Source of the DNA: SVQP01 sp045660125
Lineage (GTDB): Bacteria; Bacillota; Clostridia; Oscillospirales; CAG-272
Direction: 5' to 3'
Length of the DNA: 64,000 nucleotides
Assembly: GCA_045660125.1 (NCBI GenBank)
Contig: JAZRDG010000062.1
Location: 1-64,000 of the forward strand
Shown piece by piece: positions 25,657-34,089 of the stretch (the stretch's first letter is position 1; each line of letters starts with the position of its first letter). A program made the position numbers and the translations under genes. Below the pieces are notes generated by a model that was not told where the DNA came from, ran no database searches, and was given only the letters and a program-made list of their open reading frames with translations.

Positions 25657-26372
25657 TGTGCCACCTCCTGCAAAGCATCTGCAAGATCAAGCGCACCCGT
25701 GTAGAGAGCCTTGCCAAGAATCGCGCCGTACATGTGCATTTGCGCCAGTGTCTTGACTGTTTCAATATCCGAAATGCCGCCGGACGCGGTAAAGCACATT
25801 TGCGGAAACTCGGATTGCAGCGACTCGTAAAGCGCGCGGTTTGTGCCGCCCATGACGCCGTCCTTGGAAATGTCGGTACAAATGATCACGCGCACGCCGA
25901 TCTCTTGCATGGAGCGAATGAACTCTGCGCCGCTGACGTTGGACGTTTCAAGCCATCCGTGCGTTGCCACCATGCCGTCGCGCAGGTCTGCACCAACCGC
26001 GATTTTGTCACCGTACGTAGCAACCGCCAGCTTCAAAAATGCGGGATCTGTCAGCGCAGCGGTGCCAAGAATAACACGGAACGCGCCTGCGCTTAAGTAT
26101 TTTTCAACCGTTTGCATGTCGCGGATGCCGCCGCCGATCTCAACCTTTAACGAGGTTGAGCCGATGATCGCGGCTACGGTATCAAAATTGGGAGTTGAGC
26201 CGTCGCGCGCACCCTCCAAGTCAACCACGTGCAAATGCGTAGCACCCGCATCCTCGAAGGATTGGGCAACGCTGACGGGATGATCGCTGTATACTGTCAT
26301 TTGTGCGTAATCGCCCTTGGTCAAGCGTACCGCCTTGCCGCCGATGAGGTCAATAGCAGGGAAAAGAATCAT
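25653..26372 (-). CDS. hisA: ProFAR isomerase
   Basis: The 239-residue TIM barrel is homologous to HisF. The N-terminus MILFPAIDLIGGKAVRLTKGD carries the catalytic Asp. VEIGGGIRD and TASGGISD are the phosphate-binding loops, and ICTDISKDGVMGG holds the second Asp. It converts ProFAR to PRFAR. Two bases separate it from hisH. Confidence 0.96.
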   Translation of the reverse strand: MILFPAIDLIGGKAVRLTKGDYAQMTVYSDHPVSVAQSFEDAGATHLHVVDLEGARDGSTPNFDTVAAIIGSTSLKVEIGGGIRDMQTVEKYLSAGAFRVILGTAALTDPAFLKLAVATYGDKIAVGADLRDGMVATHGWLETSNVSGAEFIRSMQEIGVRVIICTDISKDGVMGGTNRALYESLQSEFPQMCFTASGGISDIETVKTLAQMHMYGAILGKALYTGALDLADALQEVAQ

Positions 26373-26374
26373 GA

Positions 26375-27016
26375 TTATATAACCTCCTTGGTGGAACTAG
26401 GGCAAAATTCTGCAAAAGCGCGCAAAATGGCAAGTCCTACGCGTCCGCTTTTTTCGGGGTGGAACTGCGTGCCGCAAACGTTTTCGCGACAAGCGGCTGC
26501 CGTCAACAGTGTGCCGTAATCTGTCAGGGCACTGACGGATTGATCGCAATCCATAGCAGCGTAGGAGTGCACGAAATACACGTAATCTCCCTCGTTTACG
26601 TATTTGAATATGGGATGCTTGGGCTTGTCTTTGGGGAATATCAGTGCGTTCCAGCCCATTTGCGGAGTTTTGAGATCTCCTATCAAAGGGGCAATGGGGC
26701 GAACCGCACCCGGGATCAAGCCAAGCCCTTGGTGCTCACCGAATTCATAGCTTTTATCAAACAACATCTGCATGCCAAGGCAAATGCCCAGGATCGGTGT
26801 GCCATCGGCTGCCTTTTGCTTAACCAATGCGTCAAGCCCGCTGTCTTTAAGCTTTTTTGCGGCATCCTCGAAGGCTCCCACACCGGGCAGCACGATTTTC
26901 TCGGCTGCCAGAATTGTATCAGCGTCAGAAGTGATCTGTACCTGCTCGCCTATCTTCTCAAACGAGCACGCAAGGGAAAACAAATTTCCCACGCCGTAAT
27001 CGATTATCGTGATCAT
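26375..27016 (-). CDS. hisH: Imidazole glycerol phosphate synthase, glutaminase subunit
   Basis: The 213-residue class I glutamine amidotransferase has its nucleophile Cys in ILGICLGMQMLF and its His-Glu pair in GTQFHPEKSG. The N-terminus is MITIIDYGVGNLFS. It supplies ammonia to HisF. Overlaps the hisB stop by 4 bases (ATGA). Confidence 0.96.
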   Translation of the reverse strand: MITIIDYGVGNLFSLACSFEKIGEQVQITSDADTILAAEKIVLPGVGAFEDAAKKLKDSGLDALVKQKAADGTPILGICLGMQMLFDKSYEFGEHQGLGLIPGAVRPIAPLIGDLKTPQMGWNALIFPKDKPKHPIFKYVNEGDYVYFVHSYAAMDCDQSVSALTDYGTLLTAAACRENVCGTQFHPEKSGRVGLAILRAFAEFCPSSTKEVI

Positions 27017-27600
27017 AAAACACCCTTAGTAGAAGGAAGTTGGTCTGCTTTTGCAGGATCAATGGCACATGCCTTTGCAAGCACGCGCGCAACTGCCTTG
27101 AACTCTGCCTCAATGATGTGGTGCGAGTTCTTGCCCGCAAGCATTTGCATATGCAGGGTAAGACTTGCGTGACGAACAAACGCCAGCCAGAACTCCTCGG
27201 CAAGCTCGGTATCAAAGTCGCCCACGCGTGCAGCAGGGATCTGTACGCTGTAATTCAAATAGGGGCGTCCCGATATATCCACAGCGCAAAGCATGAGCGC
27301 TTCGTCCATGGGAAGAATGATGTCGCCGTATCTGTAAATGCCCTTGCAATCACCAAGCGCCTTTGCAAACGCCTGACCAAGGCAAATGCCGATATCCTCG
27401 GCAGTGTGATGAAAATCTACCTCGCTGTCACCCTTGCAGGTAAGCGTCAGATCAAAGCTGCCGTGCTTTGCAAAAAGCGTCAGCATGTGTGCCAAAAAGC
27501 CACAGTCGGTACTGATCTGCGCCTGTCCTTTGCCGTCTAAATTCAATGTGAGTGTAATATCCGTTTCATTGGTTTTTCTGTTGATCTCACACGTTCTCAT
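27013..27600 (-). CDS. hisB: Imidazoleglycerol-phosphate dehydratase
   Basis: ATG at 27600 is chosen because AAAGGAACG lies just upstream; an in-frame TTG at 27618 would place the ribosome site inside the gene. The 195 residues include the duplicated His motifs DFHHTAEDIGICLG and NSHHIIEAEFKA that bind manganese. It has the dehydratase only; the histidinol-phosphatase half of the enteric HisB is absent. Confidence 0.96.
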   Translation of the reverse strand: MRTCEINRKTNETDITLTLNLDGKGQAQISTDCGFLAHMLTLFAKHGSFDLTLTCKGDSEVDFHHTAEDIGICLGQAFAKALGDCKGIYRYGDIILPMDEALMLCAVDISGRPYLNYSVQIPAARVGDFDTELAEEFWLAFVRHASLTLHMQMLAGKNSHHIIEAEFKAVARVLAKACAIDPAKADQLPSTKGVL

Positions 27601-27614
27601 AGTATTCGTTCCTT

Positions 27615-28670
27615 TCAAAGTATGGATCGGATCGCGTCAAGCAAAGCGTCTACCTGCTGTATAGTGCCTACCGTGATGCGGCAGAAATCGCTGATGCGAG
27701 GTGCATCGAAATAGCGCACGAGAATGGCACGCTGCTTGAGCTGCAAATAAAGCTGCTCACCTGTAATGGCGGGATGCTTGGTAAATACGAAATTGGTCGA
27801 GGAGGGAAGCGTGGTAAAACCAAGGGAGTCAAGCTGCGCTGTCAAATACGCACGGTTTTGTGCTACCGTCGCACAATTTTGCATGTAATAATCATTATGC
27901 TGCAGGATCGCGTGTGCGGCAGCCTGCGAAAGAGAGCTTACGTTGTAGGGATTGATCGAGTTGCGAATGGTTTCAAGATCTGCAATCAGCGCAGGATTTG
28001 CCACGGCAAATCCGACTCTGCCACCCGCAAAGCTGCGGGATTTGGAAAAGGTGTTGATCACAAGCAGATTGTCATACATCTCTACCAAGGGAATGCAACA
28101 CTCTGCACCAAAGTCCACGTAAGCTTGGTCGATGATAACCACGTTATCGGGATTGGCAATCAGGATCTGCTCGACCTGTGCGCGCGTCAGCGCAATGCCT
28201 GTCGGGGCGTTGGGGTTTGCGATAAAGATGGTCCTGCCCAGTGCCTTGTAGTCCTCGGGGTTTATGCAATATTGCTCGTCCAGCGGAATGATCTTGGTGT
28301 CTGTTGCATACAGACGCGAAAGAACGCTGTAAAAGCCGTAGGTGATATCCGCGTAAGCAACGCCGATCTCCTTGTTGCAAAACGCCAAGAACGCAAAGGA
28401 TAACAGCTCATCCGAGCCATTGCCGAGCGTAAAATGATTCGGCGTCAGCGAGAAAATATCTGCAAGATCTTGCCTTAGGGCAAGCATGGTAGGATCACAG
28501 TATAAATTTGTCTTTTTCGCAGCGTCGGCTACCGCGTCAATGACCTCGGGAGCAGGCGGAAAAGGGGATTCGTTTGTGTTGAGCTTGATCAGCGATTGCA
28601 CGTTTCTGGGTTGTTCTCCCGGAACGTAAGCCTTCAGCTCACCCGGCTTGCGGGAAAAATACTTACTCAT
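27615..28670 (-). CDS. hisC: Histidinol-phosphate aminotransferase
   Basis: The 351-residue PLP-dependent class I/II aminotransferase has the Schiff-base Lys in NTFSKSRSFAGGRVGFA, LNTNESPFPP at the N-terminus and the PLP-ring Asp in VVIIDQAYVDF. It transfers an amino group to imidazole acetol phosphate. The start overlaps hisD by 8 bases. Confidence 0.95.
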   Translation of the reverse strand: MSKYFSRKPGELKAYVPGEQPRNVQSLIKLNTNESPFPPAPEVIDAVADAAKKTNLYCDPTMLALRQDLADIFSLTPNHFTLGNGSDELLSFAFLAFCNKEIGVAYADITYGFYSVLSRLYATDTKIIPLDEQYCINPEDYKALGRTIFIANPNAPTGIALTRAQVEQILIANPDNVVIIDQAYVDFGAECCIPLVEMYDNLLVINTFSKSRSFAGGRVGFAVANPALIADLETIRNSINPYNVSSLSQAAAHAILQHNDYYMQNCATVAQNRAYLTAQLDSLGFTTLPSSTNFVFTKHPAITGEQLYLQLKQRAILVRYFDAPRISDFCRITVGTIQQVDALLDAIRSIL

Positions 28671-29940
28671 TTGTCAACCTGATCTCAGCGCTTCTTGCGT
28701 GTGCCTCAAGACCTTCCTTGCGGGCAAACAGAGCAATATCGGGCGCCGCTTTCTGTATAGCGTTCTGATCGTAATAGGTATAGGAGATCTTCTTGATAAA
28801 GTCGTCAACCGATAAGGGGCTGGAGAATTTTGCCGTGCCGCTTGTGGGCAGGGTGTGGTTCGTGCCTGCATAATAGTCGCCAAGTGCTTCGGGGCAGTAT
28901 CTGCCAAGGAATACGGAGCCTGCATTTTCAATCCTGTCAAGATAATCAAAGGGATTGTCCACGCAGATCTCAAGGTGCTCGGGTGCTAAGCGGTTGGCAA
29001 CCTCAATGCCTTGCCACAAATCGGAGCACACGATGATCTTGCCAAAGTTGTCAATCGAGGGACGCGCGATCTGTTCACGGGGCAGTACGGCAAGCTGACG
29101 CTCTATCTCAGCCTGTACTGCGTATGCAAGCTCTTCACTGTCAGTTACAAGTACAGCACTTGCCATTTTATCGTGCTCGGCTTGAGAGAGCAGGTCTGCT
29201 GCAACGAATGCAGGGTTGGACTTGCCGTCAGCCAGCACTAAAATCTCGGAAGGTCCTGCGATCATGTCGATTGCAACCTTGCCGTATACCTGACGCTTTG
29301 CTTCAGCAACAAATGCGTTACCGGGGCCTACGATCTTGTCAACAGCGGGAACGGACTCTGTACCGTACGCCAATGCAGCAACCGCCTGTGCGCCACCGAT
29401 CTTAAAGATCTTGTCTACGCCCGCAATCTTTGCCGCGCAAAGAATGGCGGGATTTACCTTACCGTCACGCATGGGAGGTGTGACCATGACGATCTCACCA
29501 ACACCTGCAAGCTTTGCGGGAATGCTGTTCATGAGCACGGTGGAGGGGTATGCAGCCGTACCGCCCGGTACGTAAATACCAACCTTTGCAAGCGGCGTGA
29601 CCTTTTGACCAAGCACGATGCCGCCTTGCTTTTGAATTTCAAAGCCTGTACGCACCTGATGCTTGTGATACGCCTCAATATTGGCTGCAGCATCACGCAT
29701 GACGCGGATAAAATCAGGATCACTGCCTGCAAATGCTTCTGTGATCTCTTGCTCACTTACCTGAAGCGCATCCAGCTTGACCTTGTCAAATTTCTCAGTA
29801 TATTCAAACAGGGCAGCGTCCTTTTGCGCCTTGACGCTGGCAATGATCTCGGTAACGGCGTCCTCTACGTTGAAGGCGTCCTCGGAACGGTTGAAAATTT
29901 CCTCGTCCGAAACGGCGTTAAAATCATATATGCGGATCAT
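28663..29940 (-). CDS. hisD: Histidinol dehydrogenase
   Basis: The 425 residues include the signature IFKIGGAQAVAALAYGTES and VDKIVGPGNAFVAEAKRQVYG, and the zinc-site region SQAEHDKMASAVLVT. It makes the last two oxidations to histidine. Five bases separate it from hisG upstream. Confidence 0.96.
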   Translation of the reverse strand: MIRIYDFNAVSDEEIFNRSEDAFNVEDAVTEIIASVKAQKDAALFEYTEKFDKVKLDALQVSEQEITEAFAGSDPDFIRVMRDAAANIEAYHKHQVRTGFEIQKQGGIVLGQKVTPLAKVGIYVPGGTAAYPSTVLMNSIPAKLAGVGEIVMVTPPMRDGKVNPAILCAAKIAGVDKIFKIGGAQAVAALAYGTESVPAVDKIVGPGNAFVAEAKRQVYGKVAIDMIAGPSEILVLADGKSNPAFVAADLLSQAEHDKMASAVLVTDSEELAYAVQAEIERQLAVLPREQIARPSIDNFGKIIVCSDLWQGIEVANRLAPEHLEICVDNPFDYLDRIENAGSVFLGRYCPEALGDYYAGTNHTLPTSGTAKFSSPLSVDDFIKKISYTYYDQNAIQKAAPDIALFARKEGLEAHARSAEIRLTNE

Positions 29941-29945
29941 GGGAT

Positions 29946-30563
29946 TTAGTCCTTTCTTTGCTCCTGAAGCTTCTGCTGCAGCTCGGAGATCTGCTTACTG
30001 TTGAATTTGAACGAGGTCTTGTTGGCAATCAGTCTTGCGCTGACGGGCGCGATGTCCTGCTTGACTACAAGTCCGTTTTCTTTAAGCGTCGTGCCTGTTT
30101 CAACGATGTCTACGATCACGTCCGAAAGCCCGAGAATGGGAGCAAGCTCGATCGAGCCGTTCAGCTTAATAATATCAATGGTTCTGCCAAGCGAATTGTA
30201 ATACTTGGACGCCACGTTGGTAAACTTTGTTGCCACGCGTAAAGGGCGACCGTAATCGTCCTCGAATTCTGCTTTGGCAGCCACGCAGATGCGGCATTTG
30301 CCAATGCCCAGGTCCAAAAGTGAATACACGTCTGGCTCGTATTCCATGAGAATATCGCTGCCGGCAACGCCAATGTCAGCTACGCCGCGCTCTACGTAGA
30401 TCGGTACGTCCGACGGCTTGACGAAGAAGTAAGAAACCTCGTCCGTGGAGAAAACCAGCTTTCTGGAAGGGGTGTGAATTTCGGGGCAAGCATAACCGGC
30501 TGCCTCAAACTGCGCAAGCACCTTGTCGCCAAGTCTGCCCTTGGGTAAAGCGATCTTGATCAT
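29946..30563 (-). CDS. hisG: ATP phosphoribosyltransferase, short form
   Basis: The 205 residues lack the C-terminal regulatory domain of long HisG, so the enzyme needs HisZ, encoded just upstream with a 4-base overlap. Start MIKIALPKGRLGDKVLAQFE and the PRPP loop DIVETGTTLKENGLVV are typical. It catalyses the first committed step. Confidence 0.96.
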   Translation of the reverse strand: MIKIALPKGRLGDKVLAQFEAAGYACPEIHTPSRKLVFSTDEVSYFFVKPSDVPIYVERGVADIGVAGSDILMEYEPDVYSLLDLGIGKCRICVAAKAEFEDDYGRPLRVATKFTNVASKYYNSLGRTIDIIKLNGSIELAPILGLSDVIVDIVETGTTLKENGLVVKQDIAPVSARLIANKTSFKFNSKQISELQQKLQEQRKD

Positions 30564-31624
30564 GCGAGCACCTCCTTTACGCTATAAACCTTTAAAAAGC
30601 TACGGTTTTGCGGCTGCTTGTCAAAAGCAAACACGCAAAGTCCTTGCGCGGTCAGTGCCTTGACGGCACGTGCCACGTCAGCGGCGGAATCGTCAGCACC
30701 GTACAAAAGCAGTACCTCGCCCTCACGCTTGATTTCTGTATAACGGATATAGTCCAGATAAATGGCAAATCCGAGTGCGGCGGTTTGCATACCAAAGCGA
30801 TCCAAAAGGGGATCGTAGCGTCCGCCCGAAAGTACGGCAACCGGCACGTCCTTGATATAGCCCTTGAAAATAATGCCGTTGTAGTATCCGAAATCGTGAA
30901 TAAGGGAAAAGTCAAGATATACGCCCGCGTCAAGACCGAGCGCTGCAAGCACGTCGGAAATCTCCGCAAGCTCTTGTACGGCTGCCGATTCGGGCAGCAT
31001 GTCGCGCAGCACGGGGATCATCTGTGCAATGGGTGCATAGGAATTGACCAGTGTGACCAGCGGATCGTTCATGCCAAGCAATCCTGCAAGACCGTCGGCA
31101 TTCTTATGTGTGATCAGCTCGATCAGCTGCTCGCGTGCCGCGCCTTTTTGGCAGGCTGCATCGATCAGCGGCAGGAGAATACCCATGTGAGAAATATCCA
31201 GAATATTTTGTGCGTCAATTGCATCAAGCGAGATCTTGGCAAGTCCGAGCACTTCGCTCGTTGCGTATACGCTGCCGTCACCGATCAGCTCAAGTCCCAT
31301 CTGGTGCAGCTCGCTGAATTCCTTTTCGCCTTTTTTGATGCGATAAACCGTTTCATTGTAAAACGCTTTGAGAGGCAGCTCTGGATTGGCTGCAAGACGC
31401 TTGACGATCGAAAGCGTAATATCGGGCTTCAGAGCCTTGAGGCGCGAGCCGTCCGTAAAGGTCAAAAGTCTGCCGTCTACCAAGAAATTCTTGTTGTCGG
31501 CATAAAGGGCATAATCCTCAAATTTATTCATGGTAAATCTGCGGTAGCCGTATTGTGCATAAAGCTCGGCACAGCGAGCGATAGTCTGTTCCGCGGGAGT
31601 CATAGCAAACTGATTATGTGTCAT
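30560..31624 (-). CDS. hisZ: ATP phosphoribosyltransferase regulatory subunit
   Basis: The 354 residues resemble a class II histidyl-tRNA synthetase without the anticodon domain: FEDYALYAD, LTFTDGSRLKALKPDITLSI and LSGGRYDPLLDRFG. It joins short HisG in a hetero-octamer and confers histidine feedback. It is first gene of the operon; GGGAGG lies 9 bases before its ATG. Leader is about 30 bases, leaving no room for a T-box. Confidence 0.93.
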   Translation of the reverse strand: MTHNQFAMTPAEQTIARCAELYAQYGYRRFTMNKFEDYALYADNKNFLVDGRLLTFTDGSRLKALKPDITLSIVKRLAANPELPLKAFYNETVYRIKKGEKEFSELHQMGLELIGDGSVYATSEVLGLAKISLDAIDAQNILDISHMGILLPLIDAACQKGAAREQLIELITHKNADGLAGLLGMNDPLVTLVNSYAPIAQMIPVLRDMLPESAAVQELAEISDVLAALGLDAGVYLDFSLIHDFGYYNGIIFKGYIKDVPVAVLSGGRYDPLLDRFGMQTAALGFAIYLDYIRYTEIKREGEVLLLYGADDSAADVARAVKALTAQGLCVFAFDKQPQNRSFLKVYSVKEVLA

Positions 31625-31659
31625 GAAAATAATCCTCCCTAAAATAAAAGGATAGAAGA

Positions 31660-31688
31660 ATTATACTACAAATCAAGACTTTAGTCAA
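31660..31688 (-). promoter_or_regulatory. Promoter of the his operon
   Basis: On the minus strand TTGACT (31683-31688) and TATAAT (31660-31665) are 17 bases apart. Confidence 0.87.
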
Positions 31689-31738
31689 GTAAAGTATGAT
31701 ATTTTTTTAACAAGAAATGTAAACATTTTGTAAAGCAG

Positions 31739-31767
31739 TTGCCATTTTAATAGTTTTGTGTTAAAAT
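31739..31767 (+). promoter_or_regulatory. Promoter of the GrpB/pyrophosphatase-mntP unit
   Basis: TTGCCA 31739-31744 and TAAAAT 31762-31767 with a 17-base spacer, 33 bases before the start. Confidence 0.7.
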
Positions 31768-31799
31768 ATGTGAGATTGCCGCACGAGGGAGGGGATTGC

Positions 31800-32690
31800 A
31801 TGTTAGGTTTGGATCGCGGAACGGTTATGCTGCAAGCATACAATCCTGTTTGGGCGGAGATTGGAAACGAGATCTGCACGCGCATCAAAAACGCGCTTGG
31901 CTCGCTTGCCATGGACGTTGCGCACGTTGGAAGTACATCGATTCCTGGACTTTGCGCCAAGCCCATTATTGACGTCGCTGTTGCGGTTCAATCCCTTGAC
32001 GGGCAAGTTGTAAGCCTTTTAGAGGAGGCAGGATTTTGGCACAGATCCGCAAACGATCGCGAGTGGCAGCTCTTTTTTGTCCTCGGTGAAGGCGAGTGGC
32101 GCACGGCGCACGTTCACGTTGTCAAGCATATGAGCATGGAGTGGCGCAATTATCTTAATTTCAAGGCGTACCTGACCGAATTTCCCGAGGTGCGTCAAGC
32201 GTATGCCACGCTTAAAACCGATCTTGCACAGCTTTACGCGAACGACCGAAACGCCTATACCGACGCTAAGGCAGACTTTATTTCGCATACGCTGCGTAAG
32301 GCAATGGTGTGGTCTTATCTCGGTAAGCAGATCGATGGTGAGATTGACAGACCGATCGGGTATCTGCACGTAAAGGGAAGCAAGCAGCTGCGCTATCCTA
32401 TCAATTACGGCTATATTCCAGGCGTGCTTGGCGGTGACGGTGAAGAGCTTGACGTGTATTTTCTTGGTGAGAAACAACCGCTGCAAGCCTTTTGCGGTAA
32501 GGTGATTGCCATCGTGCATCGCGCGGATGACGTGGAGGATAAGCTGGTCGCATGCCCCATGGACCGTGACTATGACGCACGTGAGATTTGCTGCGAGATC
32601 TATTTTCAAGAGAAATTTTATGACACGACCGTCGAAACGATTGGCGGACAAAAATTGCACATAAGTAACGGAGAGAGAAATGGTAATTGA
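31800..32690 (+). CDS. GrpB-family nucleotidyltransferase fold fused to a pyrophosphatase-like domain
   Basis: ATG 31800 follows GGGAGGGG. The protein has 296 residues. Residues about 5-175 are a GrpB/UPF0157 domain with HVGSTSIPGLCAKPIIDVAV. Residues about 180-285 match the small inorganic-pyrophosphatase-like family found in Clostridia: LRYPINYGYIPGVLGGDGEE, then LDVYFLG and GKVIAIVHRADDVEDKLV. The acidic GDGEELD resembles the metal-binding signature of family I PPases. The substrate of neither half is known. It overlaps mntP by 11 bases. Confidence 0.8.
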   Translation: MLGLDRGTVMLQAYNPVWAEIGNEICTRIKNALGSLAMDVAHVGSTSIPGLCAKPIIDVAVAVQSLDGQVVSLLEEAGFWHRSANDREWQLFFVLGEGEWRTAHVHVVKHMSMEWRNYLNFKAYLTEFPEVRQAYATLKTDLAQLYANDRNAYTDAKADFISHTLRKAMVWSYLGKQIDGEIDRPIGYLHVKGSKQLRYPINYGYIPGVLGGDGEELDVYFLGEKQPLQAFCGKVIAIVHRADDVEDKLVACPMDRDYDAREICCEIYFQEKFYDTTVETIGGQKLHISNGERNGN

Positions 32691-33315
32691 ACTTTTGATT
32701 TTGGCTGTAGCACTTGCAATGGATGCATTTGCCGTAGCCATTTGTAAGGGCCTTTCGATGCAAAAGGCAACGCTTGGTAAGGCTGCTGTGGTTGGCGGTT
32801 GGTTTGGTGCTTTTCAGGCACTTATGCCCGCGCTTGGCTTTGTCTTGGCAGGTATTTTGAATAAGTTTTTCGGTGATTACCTTGAAATGTTCACCGGATG
32901 GATCGCCTTTGTGCTGCTCGCCATCATCGGCGGCGGTATGATCAAGGAAGCACTTGAAAAGCAGGAGGAGGGATGCTCCAGCTGCGAAAATACCGACGCT
33001 TCGCTGACCGCGCGCGTCATGTTTCCCATGGCGGTTGCCACCAGTATTGACGCGATGGTCGTCGGTGTCGGTTACGGCTTGCGCCCCGATATGACAGTGT
33101 CTCGCGTGCTGCTCAGCGTGACTCTGATCGGTATCATCACGTTCGCGCTTTCCGCACTCGGTGTCAAGATCGGTAACGTGTTTGGCGACAAATATGAGAA
33201 AAAAGCCCAGCTCGCAGGCGGTATCGTCCTGTGCCTGCTCGGCATCAAAAACGTCCTCGACCAGTACGGCGTAATCGACTTCGTCTGGAATTGGTTCACG
33301 GGACTGTTTTCTTGA
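32680..33315 (+). CDS. mntP: Manganese efflux pump
   Basis: The 211-residue membrane protein has about six helices and the two paired motifs of MntP, ALAMDAFAVAICKG and ATSIDAMVVGVGYG, whose Asp residues are needed for Mn export. A Cys-containing loop (EGCSSCENTD) separates the halves. GGAGAG precedes ATG 32680, inside the end of the GrpB/PPase gene, so translation is coupled. No yybP-ykoY manganese riboswitch is seen. Confidence 0.93.
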   Translation: MVIELLILAVALAMDAFAVAICKGLSMQKATLGKAAVVGGWFGAFQALMPALGFVLAGILNKFFGDYLEMFTGWIAFVLLAIIGGGMIKEALEKQEEGCSSCENTDASLTARVMFPMAVATSIDAMVVGVGYGLRPDMTVSRVLLSVTLIGIITFALSALGVKIGNVFGDKYEKKAQLAGGIVLCLLGIKNVLDQYGVIDFVWNWFTGLFS

Positions 33316-33339
33316 TTTCAATTTATTTCGAATATTTTA

Positions 33340-33367
33340 GGGGAGCGCCAATGCGCTCGCCTTTTTG
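33340..33367 (+). terminator. Terminator after mntP
   Basis: GAGCGC (33343-33348) and GCGCTC (33353-33358) with loop CAAT; outer GG/CC pairs and a TTTTT run follow. Confidence 0.75.
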
Positions 33368-33428
33368 ACACGTATTCACACTTTTGAATTAAAAATGTGT
33401 TATAATGTAAAAAACACAAATTTCTTTT

Positions 33429-33466
33429 ACAGTTTTTCAAAATTGTGTCGACTGTATTTGTGAAGG
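33429..33466 (+). promoter_or_regulatory. Sigma-module promoter element, copy 3
   Basis: ACAGTT 33429-33434, 14 bases, CGACTGTA 33449-33456, 3 bases, GTGAAGG 33460-33466. This is the third instance of the arrangement at 5970 and 11473, 33 bases before the sigma start. Confidence 0.55.
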
Positions 33467-33498
33467 GCCTTTCAGACTATCAGATAAGGAGGTGCGAT

Positions 33499-34089
33499 AT
33501 GGAACTTCAAACCAAAGAGAGAGCAACAATGCCTGATGAGCAGATCGTGGAGCTTTATTGGCAACGCGACGAGCAAGACATCAAAGAGACTGATATCAAG
33601 TATAAGAAGTTCTTGCTATCTGTCGCGTATAATATCGTTCACGATATGTGCGATAGCGAGGAATGCCTGAACGATACATATATCGGTGCTTGGAATTCTA
33701 TTCCCCCTGCAAGACCTACATTGCTTCAAGCGTTTCTTGCAACGATCATGAGAAGGACGGCGATTGATTGCTACAAGGCAAGAAAACGACAAAAGCGAGT
33801 TGCTTCGGAATTGACGGTATCTCTGTCCGAGATTGAGGATTTCATTGCCGACGACGATGATACGTATTCCGAAACAGATGCAAATGAGCTTGGTCGGGTT
33901 ATCAGCGATTTTGTCCGTTCGCTATCTTATCGTCGAATGTATATCTTTATGAGCAGATATTATATCGCGCGTCCGATCAAGGAAATCGCAACGCTGCTCG
34001 GATGCAGCGAATCAACAGTTCATAAGGAGATCGCGTCGATCAAGCGCGATCTGAAGAAAAAGCTTGAAAAGGAGGGCTATGCAACATGA
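33499..34089 (+). CDS. ECF-like sigma-70 family factor, module 3
   Basis: ATG 33499 follows AAGGAGG (33486-33492); the frame is open upstream through the promoter element. The 196 residues include region 2 with SEECLNDTYIGAWNSIPP and IMRRTAIDCYKARKRQK, and region 4 with IKEIATLLGCSESTVHKEIASI. It is a paralogue of the factors at 6026 and 11530, more diverged in region 4. It overlaps its membrane partner by ATGA as in the other modules. Confidence 0.85.
   Translation: MELQTKERATMPDEQIVELYWQRDEQDIKETDIKYKKFLLSVAYNIVHDMCDSEECLNDTYIGAWNSIPPARPTLLQAFLATIMRRTAIDCYKARKRQKRVASELTVSLSEIEDFIADDDDTYSETDANELGRVISDFVRSLSYRRMYIFMSRYYIARPIKEIATLLGCSESTVHKEIASIKRDLKKKLEKEGYAT

Noticed and set aside
31625..31690. 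T-box leader before the his operon
   Set aside because: The promoter sits about 35 bases from the start codon, leaving no room for a T-box.
33365..33406. Housekeeping promoter before sigma gene 3 (TTGACA at 33365, TATAAT at 33401)
   Set aside because: The boxes are 30 bases apart, and the nearer TTGAAT leaves only 11, so neither spacing fits.
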